The notes under the pieces: model-generated | Seen by the model: only the letters and a program-made list of their open reading frames with translations | Told to the model about the DNA's origin: nothing | Database searches by the model: none | Translations under genes and position numbers: made by a program | Shown: piece by piece, positions 1 through 9,589 of the stretch | Layout: every line of letters starts with the position of its first letter | Position numbering within the stretch: position 1 is the stretch's first letter | NCBI GenBank assembly: GCA_037349495.1 | Contig: CP140203.1 | Location: forward strand, 310,001 to 374,000 | Length of the DNA stretch: 64,000 nt | Direction of reading: 5' to 3' | DNA from: Lotmaria passim | Lineage: Eukaryota > Euglenozoa > Kinetoplastea > Trypanosomatida > Trypanosomatidae

Positions 1-1
1 C

Positions 2-1966
2 CCTTCGCCTCCACAAGGGAATCTCGTCACGCCTGCTGGCGGCTTTGCGGAGCTGGAGGGAGGCCAGCGCTGCTACTACGTGTGTCCAGTGGAGGACGGG
101 CGCTACATGGCAGCTGTGAGTCTGCCGTCGCGTGTGTGGCACCAGCTCGGTGGAGGTGACGGCGTGGCCTTAGCGCACTACCTCCTGCATTTCACGTTGA
201 TGAGCACGTCCATCTCACTCGGCGACGTGCGGAAGGGGGTTACGGCAGGGAATCAGAGTGAGTACGTGACGCTGCATGCGCGGCTCACCTCTCATGCAGA
301 GCAGGTCCAGCAGCGGGCGCTCGTAGGTGTTCGAAGACTAGCCCAGCTGGGAAAAGAGGCAGCGATGTCCCCGCAGCGTTATGCCGCCCGCGTGGCTGCC
401 CTCCGTCGTCTCTGCCGCGAGGAGGTGTCCCCGCTGCGCACCCACCCACGACTCGGGCAGCGGGTGGAGGAGCTTTTGCGGACGGCGACGAGCTCGACTG
501 ATCCAGCCTCGCTACGTGGCGTCATGCCAACCATGGGGCTAGCCAGTGCGGAACAGCACCGATATGTGCTCGCCGCCGCCTCCCTTTGGTACCGCGGTCA
601 CCCGCTTTACGCAAGCCTGACTTCCGCTGAACAACAGCAGTCCGGTGTAGATTCATCGCTGTCGAGTAAACAGGCGCAGCTGCGCTCCGCCGCGCTGTCG
701 GTAATGTTGGAAGACACGGAGAAGCAGGGCCGCGCAGGGGCTGACATGTCTTACCAATACGCTGACAACGCAGCGGTACGAGTCACGGCGCAGTGCTGCC
801 GGACTGCGCCCCTGGGCCGACGGCAGCCATCCCACGCTTGCACAGCCGTCAGCGGCTACATCAGTCAGTCGACACGGGGTTGTCTACCAACTTGGTCGCC
901 GCCGCAGAGTGTTATAAAAGTGTCGAACAGCGCAGATGCTGGCGCAGCAGCCGGCACATCGGCATCCTCGTCGTTGCCCTGTGGTGTGTCGATGGCCTTC
1001 ACCTCGTCCTCTGGGTGGACGGTGGCGCTGCTGCTGCAGCCGATGCAGATGCCGTACGTCGGATCGCCGCTGTCCACCATCTTCAGCGGCGTGCAAGCCT
1101 TCATGACGGAGAACGTCGAAAGCAACACCTTCGTCCAGCTGGTGCGGGAGGCGACGGGTGCGATGCGTGGCAGCTCGTGGCGCCGCCCTGTCCACGTCGT
1201 CTCCCCGCTTGCTACAAAGCTGGAGGCAGCAGTGATGACAATCAAGGTGGGACGGCGTCTGCCTGGTGCGGCTGCGGCGCAGGACAAGGTGTTGTACTTC
1301 CTCGACGTGGCGGCAGCGACAGCTTCTCCGTCCTCCGTTTCACGGGCTCGGTCGCTGTCGTCGTCATCTCCCGCAGCCGTCCTTCTCTCACGATCGATGT
1401 CTCCCTTCAAAAATCTACACTGTATGAGGCAAGCAGACAAGGTGGACCAGAGGCGGAGGGCGGCGCTCATCACGGCAAGCGCAGAGGCACAGCAGCGCCG
1501 CAGCCTCAATGACGCCAACGACGACTGTTTGCGGCCCAACACACACAACACAGAAAACGGCCAAGGCAGAAGAGGCAGCATCAGCGCAGCTACCTGTGAT
1601 GCCCCGCTTTCTCCCGCCGTGGACGCGGTGGTGCAGACGGCGATGCGCTACGTGCACCTCACCGCCCGCATTCAGCGAGCCAGCCGCAGCTCCTGCATCA
1701 AAGGTGTGCGCCCGACCTGGTCTTCTTATGGTGCCCCGCCTCTCCATCACCGTCGCTCGCATGCCGTGTGCTCGACCGTCACAGAAGACGAGGTAGTGAG
1801 ACTGGTGAGAGCTGCCCCTTGCGTGTGCAATGCGGCGGCCTTTCCAAACGTGGCATCGTACGCGGTGACATACATCGTGGTGGAGCTGGAAAAAAAGAAG
1901 ATGCCTGCCGGTGCGCACGATGAACTTCACGCGTTCACCTCATGGATTCTCGCAAGGTGTTTGTGA
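2..1966 (+). CDS. Hypothetical protein, 5' end outside the window
   Basis: The frame is open from base 2 through the first possible in-window start (a GTG at 80) to the stop at 1964-1966, so the gene begins upstream of the window and about 654 residues are visible. I do not recognise a family. The N-terminal visible part (to about base 640) is mixed alpha-helical-looking sequence rich in Arg, Leu and Ala. The middle and C-terminal parts are rich in Ser, Ala and Arg with low complexity, for instance runs of Ser near bases 950-975 and 1340-1375. The last about 60 residues (about bases 1780-1966) are again ordered-looking and Val/Ala-rich, ending in a short hydrophobic stretch. GC-rich third positions agree with the other genes in the cluster. 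No signal peptide or catalytic motif is visible. That it is a real gene is likely; its function is unknown. Confidence 0.75.
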   Translation, partial: PSPPQGNLVTPAGGFAELEGGQRCYYVCPVEDGRYMAAVSLPSRVWHQLGGGDGVALAHYLLHFTLMSTSISLGDVRKGVTAGNQSEYVTLHARLTSHAEQVQQRALVGVRRLAQLGKEAAMSPQRYAARVAALRRLCREEVSPLRTHPRLGQRVEELLRTATSSTDPASLRGVMPTMGLASAEQHRYVLAAASLWYRGHPLYASLTSAEQQQSGVDSSLSSKQAQLRSAALSVMLEDTEKQGRAGADMSYQYADNAAVRVTAQCCRTAPLGRRQPSHACTAVSGYISQSTRGCLPTWSPPQSVIKVSNSADAGAAAGTSASSSLPCGVSMAFTSSSGWTVALLLQPMQMPYVGSPLSTIFSGVQAFMTENVESNTFVQLVREATGAMRGSSWRRPVHVVSPLATKLEAAVMTIKVGRRLPGAAAAQDKVLYFLDVAAATASPSSVSRARSLSSSSPAAVLLSRSMSPFKNLHCMRQADKVDQRRRAALITASAEAQQRRSLNDANDDCLRPNTHNTENGQGRRGSISAATCDAPLSPAVDAVVQTAMRYVHLTARIQRASRSSCIKGVRPTWSSYGAPPLHHRRSHAVCSTVTEDEVVRLVRAAPCVCNAAAFPNVASYAVTYIVVELEKKKMPAGAHDELHAFTSWILARCL

Positions 1967-2097
1967 GATGATGACTTCTCTCTTCTTATTTTCTTTTTTT
2001 TTTTTTTTGAATGGAGTGAGAGTTGACGAGAAGTGTTGCGAGCAGAGTACACATATCCATGAAGCAGCGACGCAAAGTCACAGTTTAAAAAAAAAAA

Positions 2098-2101
<4 letters not shown>

Positions 2102-2147
<46 letters not shown>

Positions 2148-2148
2148 G
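2102..2148. repeat. (TA)n microsatellite
   Basis: An almost uninterrupted TA dinucleotide run of about 47 bp, broken once by a C, sits just after an A-tract in the 3' flank of the first gene. It is self-complementary and could form a hairpin or easily melted DNA. The repeat is seen directly; any role is unknown. Confidence 0.9.
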
Positions 2149-2893
2149 AGAGAAAAAAAAAGGAAACAGCAAGCAAACCCGAGAAAGACGAAGTAAACAA
2201 ATAAGGTCAGCGCACTTTTATCATTGAGCTTACATAATAATAAGTTATGTACATGTCTCGTTGCGAAGTTGATGAACTCTGGACATGGGCAAAAAGAGCC
2301 TCTCTCTCTTGGGCTACTACATCTTTATTGCGCTGAAGTAAAACAGCTTCCTATGAAAAGCAATTCTCTCTCACACAATATCGTCTCTCTACCATAAACA
2401 TATGTGGATTTCTTCTCTGTTCTCTTTTTTTTTTTTTTATTTACCCTGGCTTTTCTTTTCTATATCCTGTCATATGAAACGATGCTGCTGCTTTCATATG
2501 TTACTGTTGGTGTTTGTTTTTTTTATGTGTGTGCACACCCTCTTTTTTTAATTTACAACTGGTGCAAGTAGGAGAGTAAAAGACTAAAGGAGAAGAGGAG
2601 AGAGTTGCGACTGGCAAGCAAAGAGCTGTGATTCACCTTTGCGAAAACGCAAGACACACAGACACAAACGCACATACACAGACACAAATACAAACCTCTA
2701 TCATCGTTCTTCTTCAGTTATCTCTTCCTTTGTCGTTGTTGGTATCACCTTCTTTCTTATTAGATTATTTTACAGTATCTGCTGGCGGTGGTTGTTGTGT
2801 GTGTGTGTGTTTTTTTTTTCTTGCTTGCAGTTTTCTCCTTTCCTTCCCTTTTTCTTTTTTTTTTTTCACTGGATAGTGGCACCTTTTTTTTTT

Positions 2894-2918
2894 TGTTGTT
2901 GTTGTTGTTGTTGTTGTT
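2894..2918. repeat. (TTG)n microsatellite
   Basis: About eight TTG trinucleotide units follow a T-tract. Shorter versions occur at about 8307-8326 and 8393-8408. They are part of the T/G-rich intergenic style of this locus. Confidence 0.85.
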
Positions 2919-3226
2919 CGTTTGTTTCTCTTTATTGTTGTTGCTTCACATCTTACATTCGCTTAGACATCTCCACGTTTTTCTTTTATTATTATTATTG
3001 TTGTTATTATTAGTTTGTTTGTTTGTGTCCTTGTGTGTATCTCTCTCTCTCTCTTTGGAGAGAAAGTAGAAAGAAATAGAAGAGAAAAAAAAAAAACGTC
3101 ATCAGCAGTCCCTCCTTTCCAGCTTTTGTCAACTGTCTTTTTTTTTTTTGTGTGTGTGTGTGTGTTTCGCAAGTTTTGGCTCTCAATTTACTGTTGAAAG
3201 ACCTTCGCGCGTTGTGGACAACCTCG

Positions 3227-3261
<35 letters not shown>

Positions 3262-3271
3262 ATTCGCCGCG

Positions 3272-3305
3272 TTCTTCCCCCCGCCCCCGCCCCCTCTCTT
3301 TTAAG
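3272..3305 (+). promoter_or_regulatory. Probable trans-splice acceptor of the gene at 3357
   Basis: A C/T tract (3272-3302) is followed at once by the first AG (3304-3305), which would leave a 5' UTR of about 51 nt. This fits the kinetoplastid rule of using the first AG after a polypyrimidine tract. Predicted from sequence only. Confidence 0.5.
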
Positions 3306-3356
3306 GCGGTGGGAAATACGAAGAAGTTAAAGAAGTTGTAATTATCCGCCTCTCTC

Positions 3357-6300
3357 ATGTTCACCTCCAGCCCGCCTTCCACCTCGTGGAGGCACCATAT
3401 GCAGGATCAGGAAGAGGACCTTGTGCGGGAGCTGATGCAGGCAGACGATGTTGACGCCGTGCTGGCGCGTGTGGAAGGCGATCACTTCCGCCACCTCTCG
3501 CCCGTCATGCGGAAGCTGAGTTCCTTTGACGGACCAAGACAGCAGCAGCGGCCGGCTGCTTCACCACCTCCACATCCTAGCTATGGTGCATCGCCGGCGA
3601 CGTCCAACGCCGCCGGTCAGCGCCATCAAGGCCCTCCCCCGCCACCGCCACCGCCGGAGCCGGAGCCGGAACCCGACCCGGTAGACCCGCGCAAGTACGG
3701 CGGTGGTGGTAGCAGACAAGGATGGGCGGGAGGAGGCCTCGGCAGGGCTAACATTCGCGATGAACAGCCGATAGTGCCACCCTTCGCCCAAAGCGCGCCT
3801 TACCGCGGTGGTGCGGACGACGGCGTGGCAGGAGACTTCTCGCCAGCTGCTCGTCCCCCGCCACCACCGCCGCCATATTTAAGCAGGGAAGACGGCGTCG
3901 ATCCCCTTGAGAATTACCGGCGACCCACCACAGCGACAGTCCAGGAAGACGACAGGCGCAGTCGCGGTGAGCCCTTTGACCCTGACGCCGAGTCGCGCTA
4001 CAGCGCCACAATGGACTCGTGGCTAAAGCCGGTCCGCGGGCTCCCGCCGGACGTCTCGCGCGGCAGCCCCACCAGCACGACGCAGCGCACCAACCCCTTT
4101 GCTCCCACGCGTCCACCAACCCTCGCTGTACCAGAATCGTCGTCGCTCTGGCAGGGTGAGACGTCGATGCTTCCCCCGCCTACGCCTAGCAGCCCGTGGG
4201 AGTCGAGCGGCGGCCGCTACCACGGCACCGGCGTCGGCGACAACGACGACGACAACGTCCAGCGCTTTCCACGCATCACGACGACGACGACGACGGGCCT
4301 CTCGCCACCCCGCCCCTCCGCCTCGCGTGGCAGGGCGGACATTGGCGAGTTGGAGAACGCCTCGCAGTCACGCATCGCACGTCAGTTGCAGCTGCTGCGC
4401 AATTACCGCGAGCTGGCGGAGCTCTGTTCAAACACAAAGGACCCAAGCGTGGACTTGTTTCGCTCACTGCCGGCGGAGGAGCTTGCCCGGATGCAAGCGG
4501 AGCAGCTGCAAAGCCTACCGCAGCGAGAGCAGAGCCCCATTACGGTGAACAACAACTATTACTTCAATGGAGCAAGCAGTCGTCGCGGCAGCGGTGGTCA
4601 TGGCGAACACTCGCCCGGCCGCAGCGGTCGCGGACGCATCAACAGCAGCGACACGGTTGGTGCGCCGGGTAAAACGGGTGCGGGCCCTGCTGCAGGTGTG
4701 GTGGGCGGAGGAAACTCGCGCTCTGCCTCGGAGCTGTTCACCGTCGACAGTCGTCAAGGCTTGACGAGCCACTACCCCTCCGGTGGCTCGTCTTCCCAAC
4801 CACCGCGGCCGCCATTGCTGCCGAGTCCACGCATGGTTCCCCTGCAATCCCCGCAGCCCTCCTCCGGCCCAGATTCGCCCGTTGCCACCCCTCCCCTGCC
4901 GCCGCGTGGTGGTGCGACACAGGCGAACATCATCAACACCAACAATAATAATACAAGCAACACCGCGGCGACAACGGTAGCTACCACACCACCGCCCTTG
5001 GCGCCGCCGTCGCCGAGCCGCTCGTACCGCGCACGCAGCCATCGCAGCCGACCATACGACCAGCACTACACGCCGACCGCAACGACCGAGGAGGCCGGCT
5101 CAAGCTACGACGACGATGACGACGTGGACGGCGCCGAGGACGAGGAGTACGCCGGCGACTTCTTGGACAACGACGACGACGACGACGACGACGGCATGGC
5201 CCAGCGTCCGCCGCCGCCGCGTATCATCGAGCGGGAGCAGCATCGCCGCTTCCCGAACAACAGTGCCAACGGCGGCGGCGGTGGCGGCGACTACTCCACC
5301 AGCAGCGCCCAGCCGCCCCTGCCGCTCATGTCTTCGCAACAGCAACAACAACAACAGCAAAGCCAGCACGGGAACCACCCGGGTGACCTCATGTCAGCGC
5401 CTTGTGCTGTTGCGGCAAACGACTTCTCAGCCGGTCTGGCCGGAACGGGTTTTCCATCCAACGCGCGTAACAGCACGGCTGGCGCGGCCGGCAGCGATGT
5501 CGGTCGACGCAGTGTGTCCAGTGCGATTAACGTTCTCTCTGGCGAGCAGCAGTTGCGGGCCAACGCGCAACTCAGTGCGAATGGGATGGTCGACAGCCGC
5601 CGCGGCTCCCTTTCGCAGCCGTCGCCGCCACTCGTTCAGCAACAACAGACAAACACGCAGCAGCAGCAGCGGTACGTCAACGCGTACAACGGAAACAACG
5701 CGATGCCGCTGGCCTCGGCTGCCCATGACCAGTTCCAGCAGCAGCTGCAGCAGCAGCACCTACGGCGCAGCCTCTCTGCGGGATCGGCGCCGCGGCAGCA
5801 CTGTCGCGACGGCGGCGCGCTGACCGACCCTGGCATGGGTTCCTTCTCGGACCCGTTCTCCCTGCCTGATCCACGACGTGACGGCGTCGGCAGCCGCAGC
5901 GGTGGAGGGCGACGCACCGGCGGTGGTGGCGGTCACTTCACTCCCGAAAAGCGTTTGAGTGGCACCAGCAATGGGAGCAGTCGCGGCAATCTTAGCCATC
6001 AGCGCCAGGGAATGAACCGAGGCAGCAACAACAATAACAGCCGAGGAAACTACAGTTACAGCGGGGAAGGAGTCAACGGACGACGACAGGGCAATCGCCG
6101 CGGCAGCGGCAAACAGCGCGACGACTACGACGACGGTGACAACAACAGTTACGTAGACGACGACCTCGACCCGGGCAGCTATAACAACGACCTCAGCGCG
6201 AGCGATCCCGACACGCCAGGCAACCCGCAGCTACAGACGCACAACCCCCGGTCATCGGCGATGCGCAGGCGGCGTCAGCAGCAGATTCAGCGCCAAAACA

Positions 6301-8270
6301 TCGGCAGCAGCAGACGAGCAGCACGCACGCCGACGAACGCGTCTGGTGGTCGTGGACGGCAGCGAGACGGGTGGGACGCGGACGGCACGGTGCACACACC
6401 ACGTGCGCAGACCCTCACCGCGCGGCAACAAGCCAGCAACAGAAACGGTCGTGCCAGTCATCCGCGAAGACGGCGTGAGTCGCGGTATCACAGGAAGGAG
6501 CCGTCGTCGCCCCACTACGACGAGAACGGTGTGGAGGTGAACTCCGCCTCAAGCTACTCCTACAGCTACACGACCAGCTCCGACATCAGCGACTACGTCG
6601 CAGGGAGTTACTTCAGTCCCGTGAAGGACCGTTTACCTCGCTCGAGCGGACGCGGCAACGTAAACGTGGATCGCGGTGGTCGTCGTCGTTCTCCCATGCG
6701 GGGGCGGGGGCGTGGCAATGGCAGCCCTTCGAACAGCCCGTATCACTTAAGACAGCAGCAGCAACAACAGCTGCGGTCAGGTGGCGCGTATCCGCGGTAT
6801 AACAGTCCGCAACGAGGTCGTGGACGTGGTGGAGCTGCCGCGCTGTATCGCGGCGGGCCCGCACGCGGCCGGGGAGGTAACACGGACACGAACAACAATA
6901 AACTCGATCCAGCCGGTGGGAACCCCCCGTATCCGTACTACAACAGTGCGGCCCCGTATGGCAGAGGCCGGGGTGGTGGCAGTGGAGGCGCGGTAATGGG
7001 CAGCAACGTCCAGTCTGCCAACAAGCGTGCGCCAGGCGGTGTCCTCGGCGGTATTGATGGCGGAGTGGCCCAGAGCGGCGGTGCGTTCAAGGCCGCGCCG
7101 CCCCCACGGCAGCAAGCGCAGCTTCAGCAGGGCAACAACGACAATAATCTCAACACCAATGACCTCAACAGCCCTACAGGCAGCCCTCGCCAGGCGGGCA
7201 CAAGTCCCGCAGCCGGAACAGCGCCTGGTGCCATTCCTGCCTCCGCGGCCAACGGCTTTGTGCAGCTTCCAAACGGCATGACAGTGCCAGCGAACTCGCC
7301 TGCTGGCCGGCAGTACCGCCTGATGGTGCAGCAGCAGCAACAACAGATGCAGATGCAGATGCAAGGACGATACCCGATGGGCATGGTGCCCCCTCAACCA
7401 CCACCGCAGTTACAGCAGCCTTTTGGCTACTCCCCTTCTGGTGGCTTTCTCCCTGCGGCTCCGGCTGCTGCCGCGGGTCGTCCACCGCCGTCTTTGTCAG
7501 CCGCAACGTCGCCAAGCCGCGCCGGCCGCGTCGGCTCCCTTTCCGTCGCCGCGAGCAACGTCAACGCTGGCCGCAGCGCCAGCCCAGGAGCCGCGAGCAG
7601 CGGTGTTCACATCCACCCGGGGCTGCTCTACGGCTCGTTGCTGCCGAAGGCGCGGCCGAAGACAGCATTCGTGGTCGAGGACGACGACCGTGGACGCGAG
7701 CACAGCGTTGCCCCGCATGGCGACACCACCCACGAGCCCTTCATGGATCCCGGCAGCGTGTGTCCGGTGCAGCCGGCCGTTTCGAGCGTTGTGCCGTCCC
7801 GCACGGTGTTTAACCAGTCGCAGATGGATCTCTTCCCAGTGACGAGTGCCGTGAACGGTGCGACGGTGAACGGGGTGCAGCCGCTTGCGTGGAAGTCCGG
7901 CGGCTCCGGCTGCGTCGTGAGCCGCTCCGGCCACCTCCCACCAGCTCCCACAACGAAGCTCTCTTCCCACTACGTACCGCCCAAGTCGCAGCCACCCCAG
8001 CAGCGGCAGAGGCAACAGCTGGTGACGAGTATTATGCAGACGCAGCAACATTACAACCCGCTGCGTCAGCCAATGGTGGGGCGGCAGGATTCGGCCTACT
8101 CACTGAGGAGCGAACTCGTCCCGCAGCAGGGTGCAGCATCCGCGGTAAACGCCTCTCAGCAGCGGTACGCGCCGCTGCAGCAGCAACAACTCGAGCCGGC
8201 GCATGGTCGCTCGACGGCGGAGCGCAATGCAACTCTACAGCGTTTTGGCATCGCACCTGTGCAGAGTTAA
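3357..8270 (+). CDS. Very large low-complexity RG/RGG- and Q-rich protein, unknown function
   Basis: The 1637-residue product starts at the ATG at 3357 (a second Met is at codon 15, base 3399). I do not recognise a family. Short ordered islands stand out: an acidic helical stretch at about residues 16-60, another Leu-rich helical stretch at about residues 335-385, and a Tyr-containing C-terminal region. Between them is disordered sequence: poly-Pro (about 82-90 and 170-176), Asp runs (about 606-613), Asn, Gln and Gly runs, and a stretch from about residue 1100 to 1230 rich in RG, RGG and RGR boxes. RG-rich plus Q-rich composition is typical of RNA-binding, condensate-forming proteins whose arginines are methylated, but no folded RNA-binding domain is visible, so this role is inference. 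Triplet repeats (CAG, GAC, GGC) suggest length variation between strains. Confidence 0.85.
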   Translation: MFTSSPPSTSWRHHMQDQEEDLVRELMQADDVDAVLARVEGDHFRHLSPVMRKLSSFDGPRQQQRPAASPPPHPSYGASPATSNAAGQRHQGPPPPPPPPEPEPEPDPVDPRKYGGGGSRQGWAGGGLGRANIRDEQPIVPPFAQSAPYRGGADDGVAGDFSPAARPPPPPPPYLSREDGVDPLENYRRPTTATVQEDDRRSRGEPFDPDAESRYSATMDSWLKPVRGLPPDVSRGSPTSTTQRTNPFAPTRPPTLAVPESSSLWQGETSMLPPPTPSSPWESSGGRYHGTGVGDNDDDNVQRFPRITTTTTTGLSPPRPSASRGRADIGELENASQSRIARQLQLLRNYRELAELCSNTKDPSVDLFRSLPAEELARMQAEQLQSLPQREQSPITVNNNYYFNGASSRRGSGGHGEHSPGRSGRGRINSSDTVGAPGKTGAGPAAGVVGGGNSRSASELFTVDSRQGLTSHYPSGGSSSQPPRPPLLPSPRMVPLQSPQPSSGPDSPVATPPLPPRGGATQANIINTNNNNTSNTAATTVATTPPPLAPPSPSRSYRARSHRSRPYDQHYTPTATTEEAGSSYDDDDDVDGAEDEEYAGDFLDNDDDDDDDGMAQRPPPPRIIEREQHRRFPNNSANGGGGGGDYSTSSAQPPLPLMSSQQQQQQQQSQHGNHPGDLMSAPCAVAANDFSAGLAGTGFPSNARNSTAGAAGSDVGRRSVSSAINVLSGEQQLRANAQLSANGMVDSRRGSLSQPSPPLVQQQQTNTQQQQRYVNAYNGNNAMPLASAAHDQFQQQLQQQHLRRSLSAGSAPRQHCRDGGALTDPGMGSFSDPFSLPDPRRDGVGSRSGGGRRTGGGGGHFTPEKRLSGTSNGSSRGNLSHQRQGMNRGSNNNNSRGNYSYSGEGVNGRRQGNRRGSGKQRDDYDDGDNNSYVDDDLDPGSYNNDLSASDPDTPGNPQLQTHNPRSSAMRRRRQQQIQRQNIGSSRRAARTPTNASGGRGRQRDGWDADGTVHTPRAQTLTARQQASNRNGRASHPRRRRESRYHRKEPSSPHYDENGVEVNSASSYSYSYTTSSDISDYVAGSYFSPVKDRLPRSSGRGNVNVDRGGRRRSPMRGRGRGNGSPSNSPYHLRQQQQQQLRSGGAYPRYNSPQRGRGRGGAAALYRGGPARGRGGNTDTNNNKLDPAGGNPPYPYYNSAAPYGRGRGGGSGGAVMGSNVQSANKRAPGGVLGGIDGGVAQSGGAFKAAPPPRQQAQLQQGNNDNNLNTNDLNSPTGSPRQAGTSPAAGTAPGAIPASAANGFVQLPNGMTVPANSPAGRQYRLMVQQQQQQMQMQMQGRYPMGMVPPQPPPQLQQPFGYSPSGGFLPAAPAAAAGRPPPSLSAATSPSRAGRVGSLSVAASNVNAGRSASPGAASSGVHIHPGLLYGSLLPKARPKTAFVVEDDDRGREHSVAPHGDTTHEPFMDPGSVCPVQPAVSSVVPSRTVFNQSQMDLFPVTSAVNGATVNGVQPLAWKSGGSGCVVSRSGHLPPAPTTKLSSHYVPPKSQPPQQRQRQQLVTSIMQTQQHYNPLRQPMVGRQDSAYSLRSELVPQQGAASAVNASQQRYAPLQQQQLEPAHGRSTAERNATLQRFGIAPVQS

Positions 8271-9589
8271 CCGCGTGATTTCTTTTTTTTTGTGTGTGTG
8301 TGTGCGTTGTTGTTGTTGTTGTTGTTATGTTCTGTTTCTTTCTTTTTGTCCTGTTTACCCAATTGGAAAACGCTGTTGTGTTAGTTTTGGCTATTGTTGT
8401 TGTTGTTTTTTCAACGGCTGCCGGACTTTTTTGACTTATGGCCTCGTCGATGTGTCACTAATCGATCGGTATCTTCCTCCCTCTTTCCAAACCCCCTCCC
8501 CTTAAAAAAAAAAAAAAAACGTGTTTACGTTCCCAGCCACAGCTGTTCGATTTTTTTTTTCTTCCACTGTACTACTACCCACTACTGCTTTGTTTGCTGA
8601 ACGAGTCGGAACTTCTTTTTCCTTTCTCTCTCTCAATTATGGAGGCTAAGCCTGTCATTTAGAGGCAAGCGCGCTCACATAAAAGAAGTCTAGGCGAACG
8701 CTTAGGTGTATGTATGAGAGAAACAACTTGCTAGCCCCCTTTTTTTTTTTTGCTGACTGTGTGTGTGTTTTTTTTTTTTAGTTTATGTGTACTTGTGTGC
8801 CTAGCTTAGAGTTTCCTTCTCCTTCCTTTTTTTTTTTTTTTACTTTCGAATAGAATGAGGCTCATCGTACAGCCCTGCGAGCATACGGAAAGGCAAAATT
8901 GAAAAAATGAAAGACTGACATTGTCGCTCATTGCTGCGCGTGTTCATGTGACTTTTTTTTTTTTTCTCCTGTTGTTGCTGGCCGCCATATATATGGGGTC
9001 TTTCGGTCTTAATTTGGTGATTTGTTTTTTATCTCGTAATGGAGTGGTGTAGGCAGCCCTGCTAATTGTGTTTGCTTACTGTTGTGTTTTTGCTTCCGTT
9101 CTCATGTTTACTGATGCACAATCTCAGTCACATCTCCAAGTCCCTCGTCTTCACCTCTCTCCCTCTCTCTTTTTGTGGTGCCTTTTTTTTTTTGTGTGTG
9201 TGTGGACTCAGGAAAAGCGGTCTCAGCAAAACTCCTAAGATCACGTCGTGACGTCGACTCTCCTGGAGTGACAGCAAACAAAACGCGCACACATAAGCCT
9301 GACCAACTTGGAGCACCACAGCACGTTTACCATAGAGTTCTTACTACCGTTTGCATACACACACATACACACACACACACACACACACAAATCTCTCCTA
9401 CGTAGAGCCGTCGTTTCTCAACACGGCAGCCAAAGCCGTCCAAACAATATACGCGTGTGATTAATCTTATCGCCCTTGAAGTTCTCTCTCCCTTCCTTAT
9501 CCCTCGTGCTCTGCGGTTTTGCGAGTGCTTTTTTTTTTTTTTCTTTGAGGTTTGAAACTTCTCAGAGGCGGTCACACACACACGCGTAA
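8271..9589 (+). other. Intergenic region, 1.32 kb
   Basis: The region holds TTG repeats just after the stop codon, at least eight T-tracts of about 10-13 bases, an A-tract near 8503-8519 and a CA repeat (about 9357-9389). No convincing coding frame or RNA gene is visible. The last 60 bases carry the presumed splice acceptor of RFC1. Confidence 0.7.
9528..9565 (+). promoter_or_regulatory. Probable trans-splice acceptor of RFC1
   Basis: A T-rich tract at 9529-9546 is followed by AG dinucleotides at 9548-9549 and, in a better pyrimidine context, 9564-9565. Either gives a 5' UTR of 24-41 nt before the ATG at 9590. Prediction only. Confidence 0.45.

Larger units (their letters stand above)
1967..3356 (+). 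other. Intergenic region, 1.39 kb
   Basis: This stretch joins the first gene to the large RG/Q-rich gene. It holds many T-tracts, a long TA repeat (2102-2148), a TTG repeat (2894-2918), a run of 17 C (3229-3245) followed by CA repeats, and the presumed splice acceptor of the next gene. Open frames here code mainly for Phe, Leu, Cys and Val runs and are artefacts of composition. I see no RNA gene. Confidence 0.7.
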
